A program made the position numbers and the translations under genes. This document shows, one piece after another, positions 9,582 to 19,269 of a DNA stretch of 64,000 bases (positions are counted from its first letter, which is position 1; each line of letters begins with the position of its first letter). Source of the DNA: Nosema muscidifuracis (lineage: Eukaryota; Microsporidia; Nosematidae); NCBI GenBank assembly GCA_028335825.1, contig JAIOKI010000014.1:124001-188000 (forward strand), in the 5' to 3' direction. Under the pieces are notes generated by a model. That model had not been told where the DNA came from. It ran no database searches and was given only the letters and a program-made list of their open reading frames with translations.

Positions 9582-10025
9582 TTAACTCAATTTCTTTTTT
9601 CTTACCTCTTCAGGTGCATTAATATTCTCTCTTTTATAAAACCCTTGTAATATTTCATAACATTTAGAATCATTTAAATTAAATAACCAATCATTATTAG
9701 ATGATTCTATTACAGTAGTCCCACCAAATCTCTCATTTTTACATCCATAATAAACAGTACAATTTAATCTACTAAGAATATTAAGACACATAACACAAGG
9801 TTCACATGTAATATAGAATACTAAAGAATCTAAGGAATCTTTAACTAATAGTTTTAAAGCATTGAGTTCTGCATGAGCTAGAGGTGTATGTAATTTATTA
9901 GTCATATTATGAGATCTACTAATAATTACATTATTCTTTACTATGACACATCCTACAGGTATTTCATGTTCTTGATATGCTAAAAGAGCTTGATTATATG
10001 CTTGTTTTAAAAAAAAATTATGCAT
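9582..10025 (-). CDS. TAD2: tRNA-specific adenosine deaminase (catalytic subunit)
   Basis: A 147-residue cytidine/deoxycytidylate-deaminase-fold enzyme that converts adenosine-34 of tRNA anticodons to inosine, normally as a heterodimer with TAD3. Zinc and catalytic residues are visible: HAE within PLAHAELNAL, and PCxxC within CEPCVMC. The N-terminal stretch IPVGCVIVKNN is typical of the TadA/Tad2 family. The start at 10025 is supported by a CCC signal (GGG on the + strand near 10031). The region holding this signal and the first codons is duplicated immediately upstream. The gene is convergent with the myosin gene across a 272-base AT-rich spacer. Confidence 0.92.
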   Translation of the reverse strand: MHNFFLKQAYNQALLAYQEHEIPVGCVIVKNNVIISRSHNMTNKLHTPLAHAELNALKLLVKDSLDSLVFYITCEPCVMCLNILSRLNCTVYYGCKNERFGGTTVIESSNNDWLFNLNDSKCYEILQGFYKRENINAPEEVRKKKLS

Positions 10026-10143
10026 TTCAAGGGTGGTAGAATATTTCTTAGCATAAAAAGTGATAATATAAATTTAATAAATAAAATTATGCATTTCAAG
10101 GGTGGTAGAATATTTCTTAGCATAAAAAGTGATAATATAAATA
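10016..10143. repeat. Direct duplication of the TAD2 start region
   Basis: About 58 bases at 10016-10073 recur at 10085-10142 essentially unchanged, offset 69. Each copy contains, on the minus strand, the CCC signal followed by ATGCATAAtT. The outer copy therefore offers a second ATG that reads only six codons to a stop. Confidence 0.95.
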
Positions 10144-11126
10144 GATCTTTTCTATTTAAATTATTAAATTGATTTTATATAAATGTTAATTAAAATCTTT
10201 TATATTTAGAATATCAAATTGATTTTATATAAAATAAATAGATAAATATAAGATAACTCTCTAATAAAAAATATTTTTATTATAATTTATTATAGAAAAA
10301 AATGTTTTAATTAGTTATCATTTATATATAACATTAAAAAGAAATATTATTGTTCATTTATTAATAAAAATATTTAAGAAATGATAAAGCTATAAATAGA
10401 AATTAATATTTTATCATAAAAATATAAAATTTAAAAAATGAATGTACAAGACTGAATCTTATAAAAAATTTATATCAATATTTTTTAAAATAATGAAATA
10501 AGAAATTAATTAGATTTTAGAATTGTAGATAAAATACTTAGAATATAAATTAAATAACTAGTTGATATAATTTATTAAATATCATAATAGGAAACTTAAA
10601 TAAAAATTAATAATTAGATTAGTGTTGAAGTCTTAATAGAATAAAATAATTTTATAAACCCACATTTATTTTCTTAAAATCTGTTAATATAAAAGAATAT
10701 TTTTTACTTTAATTATAAATCTGTATATATTTTAATAAAAAAGAATATTTCTTATTTTGATATTTATATTATTAAAAAATTAATTAATGACACTTGAAGA
10801 AGAATATAAGAGCTAGAATATTTTATAAAAGATCAATATTTTAAAAAGTTATGTTATAAATTTTATAAAAGATCAATATTTTAAAAAAAACCATATATTA
10901 TAAATTTATAATAAATTATTTAATTATAAATATATAATATAAAGTTATAAATATATAACATAAACTTATATATTTTAATATTTAATTATATATTTAATTA
11001 TAAATATATAACTTTATATAAAAATAATGATCTACAATTTGTTTATTCAAAAATAAATTATAACATCATTTTTTAATTAATTACAACATCTTTTTTAATT
11101 AATTATGTTTTTGGATTTATCCCCTT
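10144..11126. other. Long AT-rich spacer
   Basis: Nearly 1 kb of very AT-rich sequence with short imperfect repeats (ttaaattgattttatataaa near 10155 and 10210; ataaatatataaca near 10930-10960). No coding or RNA signal was recognised. Confidence 0.6.
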
Positions 11127-11831
11127 ATGATTTATTTATTTATATCAGAAATAAGTTGTAATAAATTACTTATACAACAAGTAATAGAACATATGGATAG
11201 TGTTATAAGAAGTAACTTAATTATTGCATCTCTTATTCTTTTATTTAGTCTTATTATTTTAACAAGGGGTATTCAATATAAATTTTTATGTATCTCAGCT
11301 TTGATAGCTTTACTTTTTTCTAGTACTCAGGAAATATTATATAATTCTATAGATAATGAAACATATCGTAGTTATTTTATCTATATAACTACTCATAAAT
11401 ATCTTCCTATTCTTGTACTATGTTTTATAACTTATTTTCTTCTTAAGATTTTTGATATTCTTATTTATATGCTTTATCTTTATTTATTATTTACTTTATA
11501 TGATATTATTGTAATTCTAAATGAGAATAGAATAGAAATGGTTATTATTAATACAATTCTTATATTATTAGCTTTTATAGCATATCTATTAGTAGATAAT
11601 ACTAAAGAAATTATATTAGCAGGTTTATTTAGTTTATTTGGATCTTTTGGAATACTTTTAAGTTGTCAATATATTTTTAGTATAGATTTTGGATTCATTG
11701 AAATATATAAATCTTTTCTAATGGGTAATTGGAATAAATATTCTATCAAATCACTTTATGCTCAAACATTGATTTGTATATTTGGTACTATTGTTCAGAT
11801 CTCTAACAAGTTTTATAAGTCTTCTAATTAA
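11127..11831 (+). CDS. Unrecognised multi-pass membrane protein
   Basis: A 234-residue protein that is hydrophobic over most of its length. At least six membrane spans can be drawn, near residues 28-46, 50-66, 90-112, 113-132, 137-160, 163-185 and 206-224, separated by very short loops. The ATG follows a strong CCCC signal by two bases, so the gene is very probably real and expressed. I do not recognise the family: no transporter or rhomboid motif is obvious. It lies upstream of YOP1 on the same strand. Confidence 0.78.
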   Translation: MIYLFISEISCNKLLIQQVIEHMDSVIRSNLIIASLILLFSLIILTRGIQYKFLCISALIALLFSSTQEILYNSIDNETYRSYFIYITTHKYLPILVLCFITYFLLKIFDILIYMLYLYLLFTLYDIIVILNENRIEMVIINTILILLAFIAYLLVDNTKEIILAGLFSLFGSFGILLSCQYIFSIDFGFIEIYKSFLMGNWNKYSIKSLYAQTLICIFGTIVQISNKFYKSSN

Positions 11832-11929
11832 AAGAGTATTATTTTTTATAATATTAATAATAGTTTCTTCTTAATAATATTATCTTCTTTATATTGATAA
11901 TATTATCTTCTTTATAACATTTCCTTTTT

Positions 11930-12085
11930 TTTATTACTTCCTTCTTTATATCACTTCCTTCTTTATATTTCCTAATTAATATCACTTCCTTTTTTTTATT
12001 ACTTCTTTCTCTTTTTACTACTTCCTAATTAATATCACTTCCTTCTTTATATCACTTCCTTCTCTTTTTATATTTCCTATCATTA
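11930..12085. repeat. Pyrimidine-rich degenerate repeat
   Basis: A + strand T/C-rich tract built from variants of tatcacttccttctttat, located just upstream of YOP1. It may be spacer only, or may matter for its promoter. Confidence 0.8.
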
Positions 12086-12160
12086 AGGTAATTTTTCTTA
12101 TTCATCAAAAAATGAAACATAACATAATAAAATATAAAAAATATTACCCTAAACAACAAA

Positions 12161-12676
12161 ATGGAAAATATTAAAAACATTTCATCTAGATTTCCTATCT
12201 TAAATAAGATAGAAAAAGATTACAAGATACCTAAAGAATATACATTGCTTGGTGGAATACTTCTAATAATAATTGTGATAATGTCTACTTCAATGGGTCC
12301 AATTATAACATCTCTTATTGGTGTTGTTATTCCTTTAAAAGAAACTCTTGTTGTACTTAAGCAGGTTAATCCTAATAAAGAAGAAATTCGTCATCTTCTA
12401 ATCTTCTGGTTAGTATTTGGTATATTAACATCTTTGGATGCATACTCAAGATTTATAATCTCATTTATTCCTCTATTCTATACGATAAAATTCTTTGTTC
12501 TGTTATACATTGGTCCTTTTAAATTTAGAGGTACTAAATTTATTTATGATAGCTTTATAAGTCGTGTACCTGAAGAATGGTATTTAAGTAATAATGGAAT
12601 AGATAATGCTATTAAACAGGCTAGTGAGGTTGTAAAAGAGACTAGTAAAAAAATACAAGAAAAGAAGAATGAATAA
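12161..12676 (+). CDS. YOP1: REEP/DP1/Yop1 ER-shaping protein
   Basis: A 171-residue member of the TB2/DP1/HVA22 family, which inserts hairpins into the ER membrane to form tubules. Family marks are the hydrophobic hairpin from about residue 38 to 65, then HLLIFWLVFGILTSLDAY, FIPLFYTIKFFVLLYIGP and a following IYDSF segment. A basic, probably amphipathic C-terminal helix ends the protein. Length is close to the family norm. The ATG is preceded by a CCC signal about twelve bases upstream (attaccctaaac). Confidence 0.9.
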   Translation: MENIKNISSRFPILNKIEKDYKIPKEYTLLGGILLIIIVIMSTSMGPIITSLIGVVIPLKETLVVLKQVNPNKEEIRHLLIFWLVFGILTSLDAYSRFIISFIPLFYTIKFFVLLYIGPFKFRGTKFIYDSFISRVPEEWYLSNNGIDNAIKQASEVVKETSKKIQEKKNE

Positions 12677-12784
12677 ATCTAGTATGTATTAATTTTTTTA
12701 AATTTATGCAATTTTCAATTTTTTTTAAATTTATATATAGGTTATTTATGCAATTTTTATGTATAGAAGATTTGTGTATAGAAA

Positions 12785-12895
12785 ATTTATCCATTTTTAT
12801 GTATACATTTTTATTCTATCCATTTTTATGTATACATTTTTATTCTATCCATTTTTATGTATACATAATTTATTCTATCAATTTTTATCTATCCA
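12785..12895. repeat. Minisatellite, about 28 bp x 4
   Basis: Units of the type ttctatccatttttatgtat. Open frames across it (12706-12971) are translated repeat and are not called as genes. Confidence 0.85.
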
Positions 12896-12963
12896 TTGCA
12901 TACAATATTTTTTAATTGGTCAATTTCAAAACAAATTCATAAATTTTCAAAATTATTCTATCT

Positions 12964-13467
12964 ATGAATAATCTCACTAAATATTACAAGATACTTCATT
13001 CAATTCATTACGAATCTATAAAAAAATCCAAGATACATGTACTATCCAATGCAAAGGATATAGAATCAGTACAACCTTTAATTATTAATTATATAAATAG
13101 AGATAAAATAATTTATTCAGATAATTATAAAAATATTCAGAAAAGACTTATTGAAAAAGTTAAAGATTTTTTATACAATAAATCAAGAGATTTTGATAAT
13201 TTATTTTTTTATATAAAAAGTTGTAATAAAGAATTATATGATATTAAGAATGATATATTAAATATGAATATATCTATAAATGAACAGTATATTATTAATA
13301 AAAGAGTAATAATTATTATAAATAATTATATAAAAAAAAATCTTTTAATTAATTCTTATTTGAAGGATCTAGAAATAATTTTAAAGAAAAATATTTTAAA
13401 AGATATTGAAATTATTGAAGTTGATGAGATAAAAAGAAGAATTCATAATTTTTTAAATATAATTTGA
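12964..13467 (+). CDS. Hypothetical helical protein
   Basis: A 167-residue Lys/Ile/Asn-rich protein predicted mostly helical, with no membrane span, signal peptide or recognised motif. It has no CCC signal before the ATG and sits between a minisatellite and AT-rich spacer, so it is weaker than its neighbours. Its length in such an AT-rich setting and its balanced charged residues (for example DNLFFYIKSCNKELYDI) favour a real gene. It could be a fast-evolving subunit of a larger complex. Confidence 0.5.
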   Translation: MNNLTKYYKILHSIHYESIKKSKIHVLSNAKDIESVQPLIINYINRDKIIYSDNYKNIQKRLIEKVKDFLYNKSRDFDNLFFYIKSCNKELYDIKNDILNMNISINEQYIINKRVIIIINNYIKKNLLINSYLKDLEIILKKNILKDIEIIEVDEIKRRIHNFLNII

Positions 13468-13670
13468 ATATTGTAAAGTATATTGTTATATTTTATAAGG
13501 TATATTATAAAAAATAATAGAGTATTATTAAATATATTGTAAAGTATAATTTATTGATGTATTATAAAGAATAATAGAGTATATTTTATAAGGTATATTC
13601 TAAAGTATTATAAAGTATAATATAAAAATAAAATATAATATAATTTTATAATTACATTATTAAATATAAT

Positions 13671-14804
13671 TTAATGTATATTAAGATAAATATCATATCC
13701 CTCTTTACTTTCATCAGTAATAAGTTCATTCTCATCTATCTCTATTTCTATATCAAATAATATTTTTTGATATACTAAAATCTTCCATAAATAAACTTGT
13801 ACATAATTATCATAATCAAATGATCTTATAATAATTTCTTTATAAAATTTTGGATCTATAAAAAGATTTTTAGTAAATTTCATATTTTGAATAATTTTAA
13901 AATATCTTGAAAAATGAAATTCACCAATAGAAAGTAAAATAGAATCTGGATTAATTTCTTTTGTATTATAAAAATCTTGTTTTTTTATTGGTGGTTCTTC
14001 TTGTTTTATATTAAAATCTTGTTTTTTTATTGGAGATTCTTGTTTTATATTAAATTCTTTTAAATTAACTTCTTTTATATTATAAAAATCTTCTTTTATA
14101 TTAAAATCTTGTTTTTTTATTGGTGATTCTTCTTTAATTATTTCTAAAGGAGGTTTATTTATATTAATTTCATCTATTAAATTATTCTTAACTGCCTTAT
14201 TAAAATTCTTAATTAAAAAATCAATATTTTTACTTTTAAATTTACTTACTTTTATAAATCTAAGAATATCATCTGAATTTCTTTTATATTTATTTATAAA
14301 TGTTTTTACATAGAATTTTATATTTCCACGAACTTCATTAATAAAATGAATATCTGATTCCATATCAAATGAAATAGTAGAAGTTATATAATTTAAATTA
14401 TTCAAATCACTTCTATCACTTTTATGATACATAATAAATCCAAGTGATGATTGATTCTCTTTAAAATAATAATGATCTAATGGTATTTTAATAATTCCAT
14501 GTCTTAATAGATTTATAATTAATGTATCTATATTAGCATTATAATCAAGAAGAAGTATAACTATTGTATTTAAATTATCTTGTATAACTGAATTAAGTTT
14601 TTTATATTTAAATTTAATTAAATATTTTATATCTGTTATCATTTTACTAAAATAATTTATAACAAGTTTTGATAAAATATTTGATGAAGGATTTCTTAAA
14701 AGTTTAAGGAATAAATCTGTATAAGTTGATGAAGAATATAAAGATGTAATTATAGAATCAACATCTATTTCATTTTTTAAAATATCTATTTTTATTTTAT
14801 CCAT
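13671..14804 (-). CDS. Unrecognised protein with SPIKKQDFNIK repeats
   Basis: A 377-residue protein. Residues 1-210 are helical and hydrophobic-patterned. Residues about 225-285 contain three imperfect copies of a SPIKKQDFNIK-like element with acidic linkers. The last 90 residues form another conserved-looking block (LLSIGEFHFSRYFKII). No family is recognised. The start is well supported by a CCC signal (GGG on the + strand about eight bases beyond the ATG). It is transcribed in the same direction as the next gene at 15174-16283. Confidence 0.72.
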   Translation of the reverse strand: MDKIKIDILKNEIDVDSIITSLYSSSTYTDLFLKLLRNPSSNILSKLVINYFSKMITDIKYLIKFKYKKLNSVIQDNLNTIVILLLDYNANIDTLIINLLRHGIIKIPLDHYYFKENQSSLGFIMYHKSDRSDLNNLNYITSTISFDMESDIHFINEVRGNIKFYVKTFINKYKRNSDDILRFIKVSKFKSKNIDFLIKNFNKAVKNNLIDEININKPPLEIIKEESPIKKQDFNIKEDFYNIKEVNLKEFNIKQESPIKKQDFNIKQEEPPIKKQDFYNTKEINPDSILLSIGEFHFSRYFKIIQNMKFTKNLFIDPKFYKEIIIRSFDYDNYVQVYLWKILVYQKILFDIEIEIDENELITDESKEGYDIYLNIH

Positions 14805-15125
14805 TGAAGAGGGTTAAAAAAATCTTATTATAAATTTATTGAATAGAATTAAATATTGCTTATTATAAATTTATTAGAAATTTCTTATTATATATTTTAA
14901 ATATTTCTTATTAAAATTACATAACGAATTTCTTATTATAATCATTAAAAATTTCTTATTATAAATTTATTTAAAATTTCTTATTATATTCATTGAAAAT
15001 ATGAAACTCTTATTTTGTCAATTTAAAAGGGTTAAATATTTCTTATTATATTCATTAAAAATTTCTTACTATATTAATTGAAAAATTTCTTATTAAATAT
15101 TTCTTATTATATTAATTAAAAATCT

Positions 15126-15229
15126 CATTCCTTATCTCTACTTGTTAATTGTTTTATTAAATTTTTTAATTCTTCATTCCTTATCTGTACTTGTTAATTG
15201 TTTTATTAAATTTTCTAATTCTTCATTTC
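15126..15229. repeat. 49-bp duplication across a gene 3' end
   Basis: The block cattccttatctctacttgt and the bases after it at 15126-15174 recur at 15175-15223 with two mismatches. The inner copy encodes the C-terminus of the gene at 15174-16283; the outer copy lies beyond its stop. The 49-base period is not a multiple of three. Confidence 0.9.
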
Positions 15230-16283
15230 GTTTCTTTAATTCCATTTGTTCATTTTTTATAATTTCTTGAGCTTTTATATTTTCATTCTGTATAACTAAA
15301 AAATCGAAATAAGTTTCTTCTTTACAATAAACAGGTTTCTTTTCTTGATCCTCAATAATTATTGGTCCATTACTAGGATATTTTTCTAATATAAAAGATA
15401 ATTCTGTATCATAACATAATAATTTATCTATAATCTTATAAAGATTGTAATATTCTTTATAAACTAAATTCTCAAACTTCTTTATATTTATATTATCTTT
15501 TTCATTAGATTTGAATACTTCATTAAATTTATATTTTGTAAATAATACTGTCATTAATTTATCTAATAATTTGGTAGAACAATTTGGTAATTCTGTAATT
15601 AAATATGTAAAATCAATTAGAAGTATAAAATTTTCAACTTTTGTTGTATCAACAATTTTTCGTAATATTTTAAAAATTTGATCTTCATTTTTATCTCTAT
15701 ATTTAGAAATAACACATTTAAGTAAAAATTTATCTCTTTCTATTATAAGATTTATTTCTTCTTTACTTGTTAAATTATCATTACTTGTGATATTATATTG
15801 TTCATTTTCTCCTTTAATTGTTAAATTATCATTACTTAATATTAAATTATTTTCTTTATTTAATATATTATCTTGATCATTTTCTCCTTTATTTAATATA
15901 TTTTCTTTACTTTTTATATTATCTTGATCAATTTCTCCTTTACTTGTTAAATTATCATTACTTAATGTTATATTATCTTGATCATTTTCTCCTTTACTTA
16001 TAATATTATCATGATCATTTTCTATTAATTTTATCCATACACTAAATCTTAATTGATCTTTCATATATTTAATTTTATCTCGAACTTCTTTTTTAATAAC
16101 AGGTTGTTTTGCTAAAAAAGTTGCCCAATATTCCCAAATATCTTTCTCCTCAACACAAGATTGTGTACAATGTTTTTTATTACATATTTGTTTTTTATAT
16201 ACCTTAGATGGATATTGTACATTTTCACTATGTCGTGGTGTATTTTTACCAAGTATTAATTTATCTAAGAAATCCATATGCAT
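15174..16283 (-). CDS. Unknown protein, possibly a degenerate TBC domain
   Basis: A 369-residue protein. A Cys/His-containing N-terminal stretch is followed near residues 48-85 by a segment (EYWATFLAKQPVIKK, then LRFSVWIKLI) resembling the opening of Rab-GAP TBC domains. Residues about 90-160 are a low-complexity insertion of GENDQDNI-type repeats. A later segment (LMTVLFTKYKFNEVF) could match the second half of a TBC fold. The catalytic IxxDxxR and YxQG motifs are not visible, so if this is a TBC protein it has lost GAP chemistry. A Lys/Glu-rich coiled coil ends it. Either ATG at residue 1 or 3 could be used; there is no clear CCC signal. Confidence 0.6.
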   Translation of the reverse strand: MHMDFLDKLILGKNTPRHSENVQYPSKVYKKQICNKKHCTQSCVEEKDIWEYWATFLAKQPVIKKEVRDKIKYMKDQLRFSVWIKLIENDHDNIISKGENDQDNITLSNDNLTSKGEIDQDNIKSKENILNKGENDQDNILNKENNLILSNDNLTIKGENEQYNITSNDNLTSKEEINLIIERDKFLLKCVISKYRDKNEDQIFKILRKIVDTTKVENFILLIDFTYLITELPNCSTKLLDKLMTVLFTKYKFNEVFKSNEKDNINIKKFENLVYKEYYNLYKIIDKLLCYDTELSFILEKYPSNGPIIIEDQEKKPVYCKEETYFDFLVIQNENIKAQEIIKNEQMELKKRNEELENLIKQLTSTDKE

Positions 16284-16689
16284 GAATATAAAAAATATTA
16301 TAAAGATAAAAAGGAGTTAAAAATAAAAGATTAGTTAATTAATTTAATTGGTTATTTAAATTTGATGATTTTTAATATTTTATATATTTATTAGTAATAT
16401 TATTTTATTGGTAATATAATATTAATTAATTATCATTATTTTTATTGGTAATATAATTTTATTTTATTAATAATATAATATTAATTTAATATCATTTTAT
16501 TAATAATTAATTTATTATCATTATTTTTATTGGTAGTATTAATTTATTATCATTATTTTTATTGGTAATATTAATTTAATATCATTTTATTAATAATTAA
16601 TTTATTATCATTATTTTTATTAATAATTAAAATTTTATTTAATTTAAAAATTAACATTACTAATAAAATAAATATTACAATTCTATATT
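16284..16689. repeat. AT-rich simple repeats
   Basis: A 400-base spacer dominated by variants of attatcatttttattggtaa. No gene or RNA signal was seen. Confidence 0.7.
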
Positions 16690-17277
16690 TTAATTTACAT
16701 ATGCACTACGTATAACTTCCTTATACATTAAAACATTATCTGGATTACATCTATACGGAAAATTTTCTAATACATCATAAGGAATATCAATAGCAGCATA
16801 TACTAATTCAACAACATCTCTTTGATTTAAATTATCACATTCTAAAAGTAAAATATTCATATTTCTGATAGATAAAGAAGCTCTTCTTTCATAATCTAAT
16901 CTAAAAAATGGTGAATTAGGATCTATTAATTCCCTTTGTTGAATTAATGAAAGTATAGCTCCAATTTTGTAAAAAGGTGCGGGAAATTTGTAATCGTATT
17001 TTATTAAATTATGAAGCTCTCTTTCAAATTTAATAACGAAAGGATACGATACTTGTGGTATTAGTTTATTAAATCCGTGATATTCTTCAGATTTAGATGC
17101 TACACTAAGGATTGTCATGTTATAAATAAACTCGTCATGAATATTTTTTCCAAATATTTCGTGTGTTTCGTTTAATATATAAATTGATGTTGATCGTACA
17201 GCATCCGGAAGTTTTAGTTCGTAACTTAATTTAATAATACTTCTTCGTTTTTCTTTAAGACTTTTTGATATTGCCAT
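16690..17277 (-). CDS. Cyclin-box-like protein (tentative)
   Basis: A 195-residue protein. Residues 15-100 resemble a cyclin box of the transcriptional type (cyclin C/H/K): LKLPDAVRSTSIYIL, then ILSVASKSEE matching the common LFIASKVEE pattern, then FERELHNLIKYDYKFPAP matching ExxILxxLxFDL. If so, it would activate a CDK acting on RNA polymerase II. The similarity is by eye only. The start is firm: a CCC signal (GGG on the + strand) lies three bases from the ATG. It follows RPT6 on the same strand. Confidence 0.6.
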   Translation of the reverse strand: MAISKSLKEKRRSIIKLSYELKLPDAVRSTSIYILNETHEIFGKNIHDEFIYNMTILSVASKSEEYHGFNKLIPQVSYPFVIKFERELHNLIKYDYKFPAPFYKIGAILSLIQQRELIDPNSPFFRLDYERRASLSIRNMNILLLECDNLNQRDVVELVYAAIDIPYDVLENFPYRCNPDNVLMYKEVIRSAYVN

Positions 17278-17370
17278 AAAGGGTTAGAAAAAAATTCTTT
17301 AAGAATTTTTTTTAAACGAAACTGTATGAAAGAAAATTGATTTTCAAAAAAAAACATCTACAGATACTTT

Positions 17371-18549
17371 TTATTTAAGTAACTTTCTTAGATCACTATT
17401 TGGATCAGTAGCTTTCTTCATTACCTTACTAACAGCTAGTTCGAAATCTTCTTGTGTAACGTGCACTCTACGTTCTCTTAATGCAAACATTCCTGCTTCA
17501 GTACAAACAGCTTTAACTTCAGCACCAGAAGAACCTACTAATTTACTAGCAATAACATCTAAATCGATACCTTTAGTTAAATTCATTTTTTTAGAATGTA
17601 TTCTTAATATTTCAAGTCTTGCACTTTCTTTTGGTTGAGGAAATTCAATCTTTCTGTCAATTCTTCCTGCTCTAAGAAGTGCAGAATCTAAAATATCAAT
17701 TCTGTTTGTTGCCATTATTACTTTAATATTCTGTTGAGATTCAAATCCATCTAATTGATTAAGAAGTTCTAACATAGTTCTTTGTACTTCACTATCTCCA
17801 CCTGAAGAAGAATCTGTTCTTGAAGATCCAATAGAATCAATTTCATCCATAAATATTATAGAAGGAGCATGTTCTCTAGCCATAACAAAAAGTTCCCTAA
17901 CAAGTCTAGAACCTTCGCCAATATATTTCTGTACTAATTCTGATCCAGATACACGTATAAATTTGCATTTTGTATGGTGAGCTACTGCACGAGCTAAAAG
18001 AGTCTTACCTGTACCAGGAGGACCATATAATAAGACACCCTTTGGTTGAGCAATACCAAGATTTTCAAATAATTCTGGATGTTTAATAGGTAATTCTATA
18101 ACTTCTTGTATTTCTTTTATTTGTTCATCTAATCCTCCAATCATATTATAAGTTGAGTCAGGTACTTTCTCTACCATCATTAATGATACAAGTGGATCAA
18201 CTTTTAAAGGAAGAATCCTATGAACATCATAAGTATCACTTCTTAAAGCTACACGTACACCAGGTTTTAAATCATCATAATTAATATGTGGTTCAACTTT
18301 TACTAAATATTTACCATCAGGGTTTGTTTTTACAAGAACTTGACTATTACCCATTTTTTCTGATACAGTACCCACATTACTACTAGGTTCTTGAACTATA
18401 GATATTTCATCACGAAGAAATCTTACATGTCTATTTAATTCAGCTCTTTCTTGTTCTAATTGTTCTAGTGTTTTCTTTTTCTTTGCTATTAATACTTCAA
18501 TTTTATCAATTTCGTTTATATAAAAATCTTGGCAATATGAGATGGCCAT
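17371..18549 (-). CDS. RPT6: 26S proteasome regulatory ATPase Rpt6
   Basis: A 392-residue AAA ATPase of the 19S base, which unfolds substrates for the proteasome. It shows an N-terminal coiled coil (about 10-45), an OB-type segment, Walker A GPPGTGKT near residue 172, Walker B IIFMDEID, and the second region of homology ending in [13 protein letters not shown]. The C-terminal stretch [19 protein letters not shown] followed by [18 protein letters not shown] is diagnostic for the Rpt6/Psmc5 subunit. The start at 18549 is set by the GGG at 18555-18557; a TTG five codons upstream is not needed. Confidence 0.97.
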   Translation of the reverse strand: MAISYCQDFYINEIDKIEVLIAKKKKTLEQLEQERAELNRHVRFLRDEISIVQEPSSNVGTVSEKMGNSQVLVKTNPDGKYLVKVEPHINYDDLKPGVRVALRSDTYDVHRILPLKVDPLVSLMMVEKVPDSTYNMIGGLDEQIKEIQEVIELPIKHPELFENLGIAQPKGVLLYGPPGTGKTLLARAVAHHTKCKFIRVSGSELVQKYIGEGSRLVRELFVMAREHAPSIIFMDEIDSIGSSRTDSSSGGDSEVQRTMLELLNQLDGFESQQNIKVIMATNRIDILDSALLRAGRIDRKIEFPQPKESARLEILRIHSKKMNLTKGIDLDVIASKLVGSSGAEVKAVCTEAGMFALRERRVHVTQEDFELAVSKVMKKATDPNSDLRKLLK

Positions 18550-18554
18550 AAAAA

Positions 18555-18557
18555 GGG
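18555..18557 (-). promoter_or_regulatory. CCC start signal of RPT6
   Basis: GGG on the + strand, five bases upstream of the RPT6 ATG in its sense. It fixes the start at 18549. Confidence 0.7.
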
Positions 18558-18599
18558 TAAACAAAAAAATTAAAAAATATTAATTTAGAGATTATATAA

Positions 18600-18835
18600 T
18601 TCATATGTATATTATTATATTATAGATATATAACTAAAATATGTATATAACTAAAATAGATATATAGTTAATTATCTAATATGTATATAACTAAAATAGA
18701 TATATAATTAATCATATAATATGTACATAATTAATCATCTTATAAATATATAACTAAAATAGATATATAACTAAAATAGATATATAACTAAAATAAATAT
18801 ATAATTAAATAGATATATAACTAAAATATTTATCC
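18600..18835. repeat. AT-rich tandem repeat
   Basis: Repeated atatataactaaaatag units of about 17-30 bases fill the divergent spacer between RPT6 and the next gene. Confidence 0.8.
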
Positions 18836-18839
18836 CTTA

Positions 18840-19217
18840 ATGTATCTAATATCTAAGAATAAAAAGATAGGAAAGATATACCAAGTACTTGACATAAATA
18901 AAGTAATAAGTCTTAATCCTTCTATACTTGCTATTCTTACATTTGGTCATACAGAATATAATAAAATAGGTATACTAGGAAATTATAATAAAAGAATAAT
19001 CTGTAATACAACAGATGAATTTATAAATACTCTTAAATATCTTATAAATAATACAGAAGATTGTCTTGTATATTCCCTTAGTACGATTACTATAACAGAT
19101 AATGTTTATAAATGTATGCAAGTATTAAATTCAAAAGGTGGTGACATATTCGTACATACATTTAGTAAAACAAGACTTTGGTTTGCAGATGTATTTTTGG
19201 ATCAAGAAATGAGTTAA
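18840..19217 (+). CDS. Hypothetical protein
   Basis: A 125-residue protein with no membrane span. The alternation of hydrophobic strands and helices (ILAILTFGHTEY, then GGDIFVHTFSKTRLWF) recalls an alpha/beta Rossmann or vWA-type fold, but no metal-binding or catalytic motif is evident. The start is strongly supported by a CCC signal two bases before the ATG. It ends 52 bases before PSO2 on the same strand, so the two may be co-transcribed. Function unknown. Confidence 0.65.
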   Translation: MYLISKNKKIGKIYQVLDINKVISLNPSILAILTFGHTEYNKIGILGNYNKRIICNTTDEFINTLKYLINNTEDCLVYSLSTITITDNVYKCMQVLNSKGGDIFVHTFSKTRLWFADVFLDQEMS

Positions 19218-19269
19218 TTGTGATATAATTTGAAAAAAAATTCAATCACCCTTAACTGAATATTTTCTC

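Noticed and set aside
12706-12971. Two overlapping open frames upstream of the gene at 12964
   Set aside because: They are translations of the ttctatcca-type minisatellite, low complexity and without a start signal.
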